Shown here piece after piece: positions 51,668 through 60,166 of a DNA stretch of 60,259 nt. The notes beneath the pieces are model-generated. The model searched no databases. It had not been told where the DNA came from and saw nothing but the letters and a program-made list of their open reading frames with translations. This stretch comes from Anaerolineae bacterium. GTDB taxonomy: Bacteria > Chloroflexota > Anaerolineae > Aggregatilineales > Phototrophicaceae. The position numbers were made by a program, and so were the translations under genes. The stretch lies in NCBI GenBank assembly GCA_022820125.1, contig JAJEGA010000074.1, positions 1 to 60,259 of the forward strand, in the 5' to 3' direction. Every line of letters begins with the position of its first letter. Position 1 is the first letter of the stretch.

Positions 51668-52555
51668 CTAGATGATATCCTCGAATTCGCGGATAAAGTG
51701 TTCGCGCTGGCGCTCGCGGCGAAAAGCGACGGCTTCTTCTGCCAGCGACAGCGTGACGCCTTTGCGGTAGACCGATTCATGCGCGCCGCCACGCAAGGAT
51801 TCCCAGCCTCGGCGTCCCACAGCCAGCGGCAGCACAGGCGCCAGCGACGGGCAGCGCAGGAATACGTCCGACTCGGCTTCGACTGCCGCGCGCGCGACGA
51901 CGCCGCCATAGCCGATGAAGAGATCAACGTCGCCCTTGGTCGCCAGATCCGATGCGCCATCGCCGATCATCAGCCGGCGCCCGGGCCGCGTTCCCGCCAA
52001 CTCGCTGATGATGGCTGATTTGCCACTGGATACCGTCAGCGGTCCTTCGTCATAAGCGAGATAGGTTTGGGCTTGCTGCGCGCCTGGTTCCGCATAATCC
52101 CACCAGCGCCCGGAAAGCTCGTTGTACTCCAGCTCAACAGCGCGGATCCTCGCCGGGTCGACGCCCAGCCGGCGCCCAAAGCCCTTCACCGCGTCAATCA
52201 AGCCGCCGCTGATGATGAAGACCGGCTTCCCCAGCGCCCCGAGCGCGGCAATGACGGCTCTCGCGTCTTCCACTGCCGTTTCCCAATAGCGCTCTTCCAC
52301 CGCTTTCAGTTGAGCGCGGGTCGGTTTGATGGCGCGCAATCGCTTGCCATAAACATCAGCCAAATCAAGCTCGCCATCCATCGCTTTGTTGGTCAACAGC
52401 CCAACTCTCCCCGCTTTGCCCTTCAAGCGCGCAAGTTCGTCAATGCCTTCTATGGACGAAAGCGTGCTGTCGCAGTCGAAGAAGACGAGATCGAAAGTTG
52501 ACCAGCTTGGCTTGTACACGATTGCCTGTCTCAAAGCGTCGGCGTCCGCGCTCAT
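51668..52555 (-). CDS. serB: SerB-like HAD phosphatase (probable phosphoserine phosphatase)
   Basis: 295 aa, HAD subfamily IB. DLVFFDCDSTLSSIEGIDELA is the SerB-type motif I (DxDST) with the substrate-contacting Glu. VFIISGGLIDAVKGFGRRLGV is motif II, the Lys lies in GKSAIISEL, and LMIGDGASDLAT is motif IV. An unusual C-terminal ~80 aa follows (RGGAHESVYRKG). With serA next door, dephosphorylation of phosphoserine is the most likely job. serC is not in the window. Confidence 0.82.
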   Translation of the reverse strand: MSADADALRQAIVYKPSWSTFDLVFFDCDSTLSSIEGIDELARLKGKAGRVGLLTNKAMDGELDLADVYGKRLRAIKPTRAQLKAVEERYWETAVEDARAVIAALGALGKPVFIISGGLIDAVKGFGRRLGVDPARIRAVELEYNELSGRWWDYAEPGAQQAQTYLAYDEGPLTVSSGKSAIISELAGTRPGRRLMIGDGASDLATKGDVDLFIGYGGVVARAAVEAESDVFLRCPSLAPVLPLAVGRRGWESLRGGAHESVYRKGVTLSLAEEAVAFRRERQREHFIREFEDII

Positions 52556-52828
52556 TATAGAGGTATCGCGGCAAAATTGTAGCGCCGTCTGCGCTGCGCT
52601 ATGGAGCGTCGCTGATTCCGCCCGGGCGCGATGAATATCAATGATGTTGCTTGGTCTTACCTCACCCCGGCGCCTCCCAGAAGCATCAGGGCGGGGAGCA
52701 TCGCCGGCGAAATGGCGACTCTAGTTTGGGGTTGGCGCCCCCAATATTCACTAGGACCCCGCACCAGGGCAATCGCTTCAAATGAAATTGCGCTGATAAA
52801 TAACAATTTTCCCTCACATTTCGCAATC

Positions 52829-52903
52829 TGTAGGGGCGTTTCGCTGAAACGCCCGCAAAATTTATGTCATATTCAACGGACGTATCGGCGATACGCCCCT
52901 ACA
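52829..52903. repeat. TGTAGGGGCG-type double-hairpin element
   Basis: A 75-bp unit from TGTAGGGGCG to CGCCCCTACA. It contains GGGCGTTTC/GAAACGCCC and GGACGTATC/GATACGCCC palindromes separated by an AT-rich spacer. It shares ends and layout with the unit at 2-69, but the stem bases differ in a paired way. The rest of the 52556-53061 gap contains no gene; a degenerate GGGGTTGGCGCCCCC palindrome lies near 52725-52745. Confidence 0.75.
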
Positions 52904-53061
52904 TTTTCACAATTTTCGTGGCGAACGGCGCATTATGATTTTGGTGCGATTGCCCTGGACCCCGCGCATTGCTGGCTTGAATCCTCAGTGACGGTAATCT
53001 ACAATCAAATACAATCGAATCCGGTATTGATTCAGCCGGATTGAGATAAAGGAGCGATGAC

Positions 53062-53706
53062 TTGGCGCGGAAACCAGCTGATCAAACGGTCGACCGCGAA
53101 GATATTCTGCGGGCGGCCGCGGAGGTGCTCCACCGCAAAGGTTATGAAGCGACCACGATGAAAGATATCGCGGCGCAAGTCAATCTGACCGCCGCCAGCT
53201 TGTATCATCACTTCCCGAACAAGGACTTCTTGCTGCTCAACGTGCTCGAATTCGGATTGGGCTTGGGGCTCGAGAAGCTGGAAAAAATCTTCGCTTCAGA
53301 GAAGAGCAATGCCGAGAAACTGGAAGAGATGATTCGCTTCCACGTGATTACGATCACGGACAACGTGGCGGTGGGGGCGGCGATAGTCTTCGAGATTCGC
53401 CCCTTGCTCAATGCAGGCGTCAGCAAGAGATACGGCGCCGACAAGTTCGTAGAGGAGTTCAACGCTCGCCGGGATCGCTTTTTCGTTCAGCGAGATTATT
53501 TCGAAGGTCTGTTTCGCAATGTTCTGCTGGCGGGCATCGCCGCCGGCGAGTTCCGTCAGGTTGACGCCCCCACGGTTACGCGGGCGATGCTGGGCGCGCA
53601 CAACTGGGTCGGCGTCTGGTTCCGCGCTAGCGGGCGCTTGAGTGGCGAGGAAGTGGCTGATGTCATGGTCGATACCTGGCTGGCGGCGTTGCGGGCAACG
53701 GGCTAG
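53062..53706 (+). CDS. TetR family transcriptional regulator, TTG start
   Basis: 214 aa. The N-terminal helix-turn-helix is textbook: DREDILRAAAEVLHRKGYEATTMKDIAAQVNLTAASLYHHFPNKDFLL (residues ~11-58). The C-terminal ligand domain is helical. The start is TTG at 53062 with AAAGGAG 7 nt upstream; a nearby ATG at 53057 is out of frame. It heads a block of fatty-acid oxidation genes in the same direction, so it probably represses them and responds to an acyl-CoA, as FadR/KstR-type TetR proteins do. This role is inferred from context. Confidence 0.9.
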   Translation: MARKPADQTVDREDILRAAAEVLHRKGYEATTMKDIAAQVNLTAASLYHHFPNKDFLLLNVLEFGLGLGLEKLEKIFASEKSNAEKLEEMIRFHVITITDNVAVGAAIVFEIRPLLNAGVSKRYGADKFVEEFNARRDRFFVQRDYFEGLFRNVLLAGIAAGEFRQVDAPTVTRAMLGAHNWVGVWFRASGRLSGEEVADVMVDTWLAALRATG

Positions 53707-53729
53707 CGTTTTTGGGAAAAGGAGCAATA

Positions 53730-54431
53730 GTGCAAACCATCCTCATCACAGGCGCGAACCGCGGCATCGGCTTCGAGCTGACGCGGCAGATCCTCAAAGA
53801 CGACACCCGCATCTTCGCCACCTGCCGCAATCCTGAACGCGCCGACGCCTTGAACGCGCTTGCGAGCGAGCACACGGGCCGCGTCATCGTCCTGCAACTG
53901 GACATCACCGACGACGCGTCCATAAGCGCGACGGTGAAGGCGGTCGCGGCGAAAGTCAACGCGCTCGACCTGCTCATCAACAATGCCGGCATCGGCGGCG
54001 ACGACCATGCGCGAATCATGGGGCAGCTGATCTCTTCTGAAGTCAGCCATGTGATTCGGACCAATGCTGTCGCGCCCCTAATCGTCACGCAGGCTTTCCG
54101 CGATCTGCTGAAAAAGGGCGATAATCCGCGCGTGGTTATGATCTCGTCCGGCTTGGGCTCGCTGCAGCGGACCGGCGGCGCGTCTTATGCTTATCGCATG
54201 AGCAAGGCGGCGATGAATATGGCGGCGCGCGTCCTCGCGTATGACAGCGCCATGGCTGGCATCACGACCGTCACTGTCAATCCCGGCTGGGTGCAAACCG
54301 ACATGGGCGGACCGCAGGCCGCGCTAAAGCCGGCGGAATCGGGGGGCGCCTTGCGCGCGCTCATCAACCGCCTGTCACCGGCGGACGCGGGTAAATTCTT
54401 CCAATACGACGGCAGCGAGCTCCCTTGGTGA
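53730..54431 (+). CDS. Short-chain dehydrogenase/reductase
   Basis: About 233 aa SDR. TILITGANRGIGFELTRQ is the TGxxxGIG cofactor motif; LDLLINNAGIGG is the NNAG motif; VVMISSGLGS gives the Ser; and YAYRMSKAAMNMAARVL gives the YxxxK pair. The Arg of CRNPER suggests NADP. NPGWVQTDMGG is the usual PG block. The start is GTG 53730, because AAAAGGAG lies 5 nt before it. It is 23 nt after the TetR gene and likely in one operon. The substrate is unknown; an acyl or carbonyl compound fits the neighbours. Confidence 0.88.
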   Translation: MQTILITGANRGIGFELTRQILKDDTRIFATCRNPERADALNALASEHTGRVIVLQLDITDDASISATVKAVAAKVNALDLLINNAGIGGDDHARIMGQLISSEVSHVIRTNAVAPLIVTQAFRDLLKKGDNPRVVMISSGLGSLQRTGGASYAYRMSKAAMNMAARVLAYDSAMAGITTVTVNPGWVQTDMGGPQAALKPAESGGALRALINRLSPADAGKFFQYDGSELPW

Positions 54432-54501
54432 GAATGGGAGTGTAGCAGAAGCAGAATCAAGTTAATCATGCGGGAAGTGATTGGAAACATAGCGCAATAG
54501 T

Positions 54502-54527
54502 GGGCGAGCCACCGTCTCGCCCGTACA
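54502..54527. repeat. Single-arm hairpin of the TGTAGGGGCG family
   Basis: GGGCGAG (54502-54508) pairs with CTCGCCC (54516-54522), followed by GTACAA, resembling half of the larger elements. It lies in the 191-bp spacer between the SDR and fadN-like genes. Confidence 0.5.
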
Positions 54528-54622
54528 ACTTTTCGATTGTTTTCTCAATTTCTTTCATAGTGCAGTTACGATCATCACTTATTTGGGATTGCTGAGAATC
54601 GGCCGCGAAAGGCATAACGCAA

Positions 54623-57010
54623 ATGAGATTCAGCATCAAAAAGGCGGCGGTGATTGGTTCGGGCACGATGGGCGGCGGCATTGCGGCGCTGCTGGCTGGC
54701 GTCGGCATCGAAACGCTTCTGCTGGATATTCCGCCGCCGGATTCTTCTCCGAGCGATAGCCCGGCGAAGCGCAACGCAATCGTCGCCGGCAATCTCAAGA
54801 CGCTGGGCAGAATGCGTCCGCCGCCGCTCTACAGCCCCGATGACCTGGCCAATATCAGCATCGGCAATATCGAGGACGACCTGGAAAAAGCGGGCGATGC
54901 CGATTGGGTCATTGAAGCCATCGTCGAAAATCTGGAGATCAAGCGCGGGCTAATGAAGCGCCTTGCTGGGGTTGCGCGCGCGGACGCGATTGTCTCGACG
55001 AATACCTCGGGCATTCCCATCGCCAGCATCGCCGATGGCTTGCCTGAGGGTTTCACGCGGCGCTTCCTGGGCACGCATTTCTTCAATCCGCCGCGTTATC
55101 TGCGCTTGCTGGAAATCATCCCGCACGCGGGCACGGAGCCGGCAATCACAGATTTGATGTTGCGCTTCGGGGCGGAGACGCTGGGGAAGGGGACGGTGCG
55201 CTGCAAGGATACGCCCAACTTCATCGGCAACCGCTTCATGTCGATGTCCGGCATGCAGGCGACCAATTACGCCCTCGATCACGGATACACCGTGGAGGAG
55301 GTCGACGCCTTGACCGGTCCGCTCATCGGCCGCCCCAAGACGGCGACCTTCAGCCTGAATGATCTGGTTGGTTTCGATATCGCGGTTGGCGTCGCCCGCA
55401 ATCTTTATCAGGCGATCCCCGATGATCCCGCCCGCGAATTGCTGATGCACCAAAAGAATGCCGAGCTCTCGGACGAATTGCTAAGGCGCGGCTGGCTGGG
55501 GCGCAAGACCGCGCGCGGCTTTTTCCACATGCGGCGCGATGGCGATAAGAAGGAGCTTTGGGCGCTCAATCTGAATACGCTGGCATACGAGCCGCCGAGC
55601 AAGCCGCGATTTGACAGCGTCGGGCAATATCGGTTGGTTGAGCCGCTGGGCGAGCGCATCCGCCTGCTCATCAACGCTGATGACCGCGCCGGGCAGTACC
55701 TCTATCATTTGCATGCCTTTCTGCTTGCCTACGCATCAAACCGCGTCCCCGAGATTACAGACTCCGTCGTCAACGTCGACAACGCTCAGAAATGGGGCTT
55801 CGCGCATCAGCTAGGTCCCTTCGAAATCTGGGATGCCATCGGCGTCGCCGAGACCATTGATCGATTCAAAGCGGACGGCTACCCGGTGGCGGACTGGGTG
55901 AAGCAAATGGTCGCCGACGGGAATTCCACCTTCTACCAGCTCGACGAGGGCGGCAAGGTCGTCGGCTACTACTGTCCGCAAGAGCGCGCCTATCATCCGC
56001 TGGTCAAGGATCCGCGAGAGATCGCCATCGCCGACCTGCGCGCGTCCGGCGCCGAGATCTACAGCAATGGCGCTGGCACAATCTATGACCTGGGTGATGG
56101 CGCCCTGCTCTGGGAGTTTAATACCAAACAAAACAGCATCACCCCCGGATTGATAGAGTCGGGCTGGAAAGCGCTTGAGCTTCTGGCTGGGGACGCGTTC
56201 AAGGCGCTGGTCATCGGCAATGACGGCGAACGCTTTTCGGTCGGCGCTGATCTTGATCCATCGGCGCTGATGGCGGGCTTGGCAGGCATTGAGAAGACGC
56301 TGGTCGCCTTGCAAGAGTTGACGCAGGCATTGCGATACGCGCCCAAGCCGGTTGTGGTGGCGGCGCATAATATGGCGCTGGGCGGCGGCGCGGAGCTGGT
56401 GATGTCGGGGACGGCTGTCGTCGCTCATGCCGAGCTCTACATGGGTTTGGTGGAGGTTGGCGTCGGTTTGGTTCCGGCCGGCGGCGGCTGCAAGGAGATG
56501 CTGCGGCGGCTGGTGAATCCGCTGGCGAGCGCCGGCGCCGATGATGTGCTGGCTGGCTTGCAAAGGGCGTTCGAAAACATCGCCACAGCCAAGGTCAGCG
56601 GCAGCGCGAAGGAAGCGAAGGCGCTTGGCCTGCTGGCGCCGCGGGACAAAATCGTGATGAACCGCGCCCATTTGCTGGGCGAAGCCAAGGCGCTGGCGCT
56701 GGCATTGAGCGAAACGTATTCGGCGAGCAAGCCCGAGCCTGTCTATGCGGCGGGCCGCGATGCTTATGCGGCGCTGATGCTTGGCGTGGCGGGATACGTG
56801 GAAGCCGGTTACGCCAGCGCGCACGATGCGCTGATCGCGAAGAAGCTGGCTTATATCTTGACCGGGGCCGGGCTGGCGCAGCCGCAGTGGGTTGATCAGC
56901 AGTATTTGCTGAATCTGGAGCGCGAGGCATTTTTGAGCTTGATCATGGAAACCAAAACGCAGGAGCGCATCATGCACATGCTGCGGACGAATAAGCCGCT
57001 GCGGAATTGA
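54623..57010 (+). CDS. fadN: 3-hydroxyacyl-CoA dehydrogenase/enoyl-CoA hydratase fusion
   Basis: 795-aa FadN-type bifunctional beta-oxidation enzyme with the dehydrogenase first. KKAAVIGSGTMGGGIAALLA binds NAD; GTHFFNPPRYLRLLEIIP carries the catalytic His; KDTPNFIGNRFM and the HCDH C-domain repeat follow. From about residue 490 the hydratase/isomerase domain shows ERFSVGADLD, AHNMALGGGAELVMSG and GLVEVGVGLVPAGGG with the catalytic Glu. It converts enoyl-CoA through L-3-hydroxyacyl-CoA to 3-ketoacyl-CoA, the substrate of the thiolase encoded next. Confidence 0.93.
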   Translation: MRFSIKKAAVIGSGTMGGGIAALLAGVGIETLLLDIPPPDSSPSDSPAKRNAIVAGNLKTLGRMRPPPLYSPDDLANISIGNIEDDLEKAGDADWVIEAIVENLEIKRGLMKRLAGVARADAIVSTNTSGIPIASIADGLPEGFTRRFLGTHFFNPPRYLRLLEIIPHAGTEPAITDLMLRFGAETLGKGTVRCKDTPNFIGNRFMSMSGMQATNYALDHGYTVEEVDALTGPLIGRPKTATFSLNDLVGFDIAVGVARNLYQAIPDDPARELLMHQKNAELSDELLRRGWLGRKTARGFFHMRRDGDKKELWALNLNTLAYEPPSKPRFDSVGQYRLVEPLGERIRLLINADDRAGQYLYHLHAFLLAYASNRVPEITDSVVNVDNAQKWGFAHQLGPFEIWDAIGVAETIDRFKADGYPVADWVKQMVADGNSTFYQLDEGGKVVGYYCPQERAYHPLVKDPREIAIADLRASGAEIYSNGAGTIYDLGDGALLWEFNTKQNSITPGLIESGWKALELLAGDAFKALVIGNDGERFSVGADLDPSALMAGLAGIEKTLVALQELTQALRYAPKPVVVAAHNMALGGGAELVMSGTAVVAHAELYMGLVEVGVGLVPAGGGCKEMLRRLVNPLASAGADDVLAGLQRAFENIATAKVSGSAKEAKALGLLAPRDKIVMNRAHLLGEAKALALALSETYSASKPEPVYAAGRDAYAALMLGVAGYVEAGYASAHDALIAKKLAYILTGAGLAQPQWVDQQYLLNLEREAFLSLIMETKTQERIMHMLRTNKPLRN

Positions 57011-57067
57011 GGGACTACCGGATCCCGACAGCGCCAAGTATGTCGGGCGGGAAAGGGAGTGAATATC

Positions 57068-58252
57068 ATGCGCCAGGCAGTCATCGTAGCGGCATCTCGG
57101 ACGGCGGTGGGCAAGGCGGCGCGCGGGCTGACCAAGAACGCGCGCTCCGACGACATGGCGGCGGCGGTCATCGCCGACTTGATGGACAAAACGGAAGGCA
57201 AACTCGATCCGGCGGAAGTCGATGATGTGCTCATGGGCTGCGCCATGCCGGAGGGTTCGCAGGGCATGAACTTCGCCCGTGTGATCGCCCTGCGCGCTGG
57301 CTTGCCCGTCGACACGCCCGGTCAGACGGTCAATCGCTTCTGCTCGAGTGGCTTGCAGACGATCGCGCTGGCGGCCAACAGCATCATCGCCGATCAAGCC
57401 GATGTCGTGATCGCCGGCGGCGCCGAGTCGATGTCCTCCGTGCCGATGACGGGCCATCATCTCAGCCCCAATCCTCACATGGCGGAGAAGGACCCCAATG
57501 TTTATATGAGCATGGGCTTGACGGCTGAGCGAGTGGTCGCCGAGTTTGGCGTCAGCCGCGAGGACATGGATGAGTTCGCTTACAGCAGCCATCAGAAAGC
57601 GGCTGCCGCCACCGATGCTGGCTTCTTTGCCCAGGAGATTGTGCCCTTTACATGGGAAGAGACGATCATCGGCGTCGATGGCATGCCGGCGACCGTCACC
57701 AAGGTTCTCGCCGAGGATGAGCATCTCCGGCGCGAAACAACGCCTGAGGCGCTGGCCGGTCTCAAGCCGGTCTTCAAGCCGAAGGGCTCGGTGACCGCGG
57801 GCAATTCCAGCCCCTTGAGCGATGGCGCCGCCGCCGTCATCGTCATGGAGCGAGAGAAGGCTGAGCGTCTGGGCTTGACCCCGCTGGCGCGTTTTCTTGG
57901 CTTCGCGGTCGCTGGCGTCCGCCCCGAAATCATGGGCGTTGGTCCCATCAAGGCGGTTCCGAAAGTGTTAGATCGCTGCGGATTGACTCTCGACGATATC
58001 GATATCATCGAACTGAACGAAGCCTTCGCGTCGCAGTCGCTGGCGGTGATGCGCGAGCTGGAATTGAACCCGGCGATAGTGAATGTCAACGGCGGCGCGA
58101 TTGCGTTGGGTCATCCGCTGGGCTGCACCGGCGCCAAGCTGACAGTGCAAATCATCAACGAGATGAGGCGGCGCGGCAGCAATTACGGCATGGTGACGAT
58201 GTGCATCGGCGGCGTCATGGGCGCGGCCGGCATCTTCCAGAATCTGAATTAG
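57068..58252 (+). CDS. fadA: Acetyl-CoA acyltransferase (3-ketoacyl-CoA thiolase)
   Basis: Thiolase that cleaves 3-ketoacyl-CoA to acetyl-CoA and a shortened acyl-CoA. NRFCSSGLQTIALAA holds the nucleophile Cys; GGAESMSSVPM is typical; GGAIALGHPLGCTGAKL holds the His; MVTMCIGGVMGAAGIF holds the second Cys. 394 aa. ATG 57068 is chosen because GGGAG stands 8 nt upstream and QAVIVAASRTAVGK is the normal beginning. It follows fadN by 57 nt. Confidence 0.94.
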   Translation: MRQAVIVAASRTAVGKAARGLTKNARSDDMAAAVIADLMDKTEGKLDPAEVDDVLMGCAMPEGSQGMNFARVIALRAGLPVDTPGQTVNRFCSSGLQTIALAANSIIADQADVVIAGGAESMSSVPMTGHHLSPNPHMAEKDPNVYMSMGLTAERVVAEFGVSREDMDEFAYSSHQKAAAATDAGFFAQEIVPFTWEETIIGVDGMPATVTKVLAEDEHLRRETTPEALAGLKPVFKPKGSVTAGNSSPLSDGAAAVIVMEREKAERLGLTPLARFLGFAVAGVRPEIMGVGPIKAVPKVLDRCGLTLDDIDIIELNEAFASQSLAVMRELELNPAIVNVNGGAIALGHPLGCTGAKLTVQIINEMRRRGSNYGMVTMCIGGVMGAAGIFQNLN

Positions 58253-58288
58253 AGGGATTATGCGGTGAAGGCGTCCGCGAGAGGGAAA

Positions 58289-59312
58289 ATGTCGGCGAAT
58301 CGGAATTTGCATAGGGCGAAGACCAACAAAAAGGACGAGTTCTACACGCAGCTTGTTGATATCGAGAACGAACTCCGTCATTACAGAGACCATTTTCGCG
58401 GCAAGGTGGTCTACTGCAACTGCGATGATCCGCGAGTGAGCAATTTCTTTCATTACTTCGCGTACAATTTCCGCGTGCTCGGATTGAAGAAACTGATTAC
58501 GACCTGCTACAAGAATCAGCAAATGGATATGTTCAGCCAGCACGATGCGGAAAAGGCAATCTGGCTGGAATATGACGGGACGCGGAACGAGACCGGCGTG
58601 CCCTCAATCGAAGACATCGGCATACACTATCTTGAAGGCGATGGCGATTTTCGCAGTCAGGAATGTATCGAGCTGCTAAAGCAGGCGGACATCGTGGTTA
58701 CGAATCCGCCCTTTTCGCTTTTCCGCGAATATGTGGCGCAATTGATTGAGTATGACAAGAAGTTTCTCATTATCGGTCATCAGAACGCGATTACCTATAA
58801 AGAGATATTCCCCTTGATTAAAGATAACAAATTGTGGCTGGGCATCACGCCGCGCGGAAAGGACATGTTGTTTGACGTGCCAAAGGATTACGCCAAAGAA
58901 TTAGTGGCGACGAAGAAAGAGGGCAGCGCTTACCGGATCGTAGATGGTGAAGTTTACGGCCGGCTGGGCAGCGCTTGCTGGTATACCAATTTGGACTACC
59001 GGCAACGGCACGAAGAACTGATTTTGTACAAGCGCTACTCGCCCGAGGAATACCCGAAGTATGACAACTACGATGCGATTGAAGTGTCAAGAGTTGCGGA
59101 TATTCCGAGGGATTTGGGATGGCGCGATGGGCGTGCCGATTACATTTTTGAACAAATACAATCCTGAGCAATTTGAGATATTGAGCGCTAACGATATCAG
59201 GTTAAGCGATCGAGTTCCGGTTAAGAAACATGGACTTATCAAAGATAAAGATGGGACAATAAACGGCAAGCCGAAATATGTTCGTATTGTTATCCGACGC
59301 AAAGAATTGTAA
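58289..59312 (+). pseudogene. EcoRI-family adenine methyltransferase, frameshifted
   Basis: The first frame gives NLHRAKTNKKDEFYTQL, ADIVVTNPPFSLFREYV (NPPF catalytic motif) and continues to VSRVADIPRDL, as in adenine-specific methyltransferases of the EcoRI family. It then runs into unrelated residues and stops at 59167. The next frame carries the expected continuation DGAMGVPITFLNKYNPEQFEI and ends KPKYVRIVIRRKEL at 59312. Deleting one G from GGG at 59116-59118 rejoins them as IPRDLDGAMGVPITFL. It could be a real broken gene or a sequencing or assembly error. ATG 58289 follows GAGGGAAA. Base composition turns AT-rich here. Confidence 0.85.
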
Positions 59313-59328
59313 GGACTGGTGGAATAAA

Positions 59329-60006
59329 ATGGTAACTCAAATGACTGAGTATGTTTTGGGCGCAATTGTGGTCGAACTGTTGAAGGATACTCTTGGATTC
59401 GCAAGGCGGAAATATACCTGGCATTATTCCACACAACGCATTATTGATACTCGCCGTCATTGGCAAAAGCCAGGAAACAGGCACATTTACATTCATAGGT
59501 TTATAGAAAAAATTGCAAATCTGATAGATATTGAATACAAAGAGTGGAAAAGGGCCACCTTGGAAAATAATACAAGACTGTACAGACAAGGTGTTACACA
59601 GCGTTGGCGTAAGTTCACGCAAGCAAATTTAGAAGATTGCATGGTGAACCCGTCGTACAGCCAGTATCTTGAACTTAAGAGGGATGAAGACTTAACAAAA
59701 TACTTGACGGGGGAGAAGCCTGCGACTGAAGGGCTTGGATGGGGGCGAGCACAACATAGGACTCCGCAAGACGAATACATGCACGAATTCAACGAGCATT
59801 TGGAATTCATTGATAATAAAGAACGATACAAAAGCATCCTGGATTGGGGATTCCTCTCGCATACTTCCCCTTATGTAGCCGCAAAAGTTTACGAAGATAA
59901 GCGCATACATTTTCCTGAAGATTTCCATTTCCACAATGGTTGTTATGATCTTGGGCATATCTACCGCTTCATAGACGAGAAGATTCCGAAAGAGGCCGCC
60001 GCATGA
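59329..60006 (+). CDS. Unknown protein in the methyltransferase/DUF262 cassette
   Basis: Not recognised. About 225 aa. A possible short membrane-associated or buried helix near the start (YVLGAIVVELLKDTLGF) is followed by a long polar, aromatic-rich region (EYKEWKRATLEN, QRWRKFTQANLEDC) and a His-rich end (HFPEDFHFHNGCYDLGHIYRF). Base composition is much more AT-rich than the neighbours, suggesting transfer. ATG 59329 is preceded by GGTGG; an ATG at 59278 overlaps the methyltransferase. Its stop overlaps the DUF262 remnant by ATGA. It could be the effector or accessory part of the cassette. Confidence 0.65.
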   Translation: MVTQMTEYVLGAIVVELLKDTLGFARRKYTWHYSTQRIIDTRRHWQKPGNRHIYIHRFIEKIANLIDIEYKEWKRATLENNTRLYRQGVTQRWRKFTQANLEDCMVNPSYSQYLELKRDEDLTKYLTGEKPATEGLGWGRAQHRTPQDEYMHEFNEHLEFIDNKERYKSILDWGFLSHTSPYVAAKVYEDKRIHFPEDFHFHNGCYDLGHIYRFIDEKIPKEAAA

Positions 60007-60107
60007 AAATCCAACAGCTTGACCTCACCGTGCGCAAGCTGGTCGAGGGCTATGAAGATGGTGGCGAGGCATACGGGCCAGCCCCGCCCCGTGTTAGCGC
60101 TGCTTGA
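60003..60107 (+). pseudogene. Truncated DUF262 (GmrS-like) gene, first ~23 codons only
   Basis: MKIQQLDLTVRKLVEGYED is the usual opening of DUF262 proteins, the nuclease family that includes the GmrS half of type IV modified-DNA restriction enzymes. After GGEAYG the expected continuation (GYGGxLxIRPxYQREFVY) is missing and the frame ends at 60107. The gene therefore seems to have lost nearly all its body by deletion. It is linked to the unknown gene by ATGA. Confidence 0.6.
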
Positions 60108-60131
60108 AATATCGCGCAATCATGGTACTAT
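60104..60131 (+). promoter_or_regulatory. Putative promoter for the last partial gene
   Basis: TTGAAA (60104-60109) and TACTAT (60126-60131) are 16 bp apart and about 35 bp before the ATG at 60167. Confidence 0.4.
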
Positions 60132-60166
60132 ACGAATGTGCTAAATGAACGTCAAGGCAACGGGCG

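Noticed and set aside
55811..57724. 637-codon minus-strand open frame
   Set aside because: It lies antisense to the clear fadN and fadA genes; its His/Arg/Gln-rich translation is the usual shadow of a GC-rich gene.
59061..59312. Separate 83-aa gene
   Set aside because: Its second half is the missing C-terminus of the EcoRI-type methyltransferase; it is part of a frameshifted gene.
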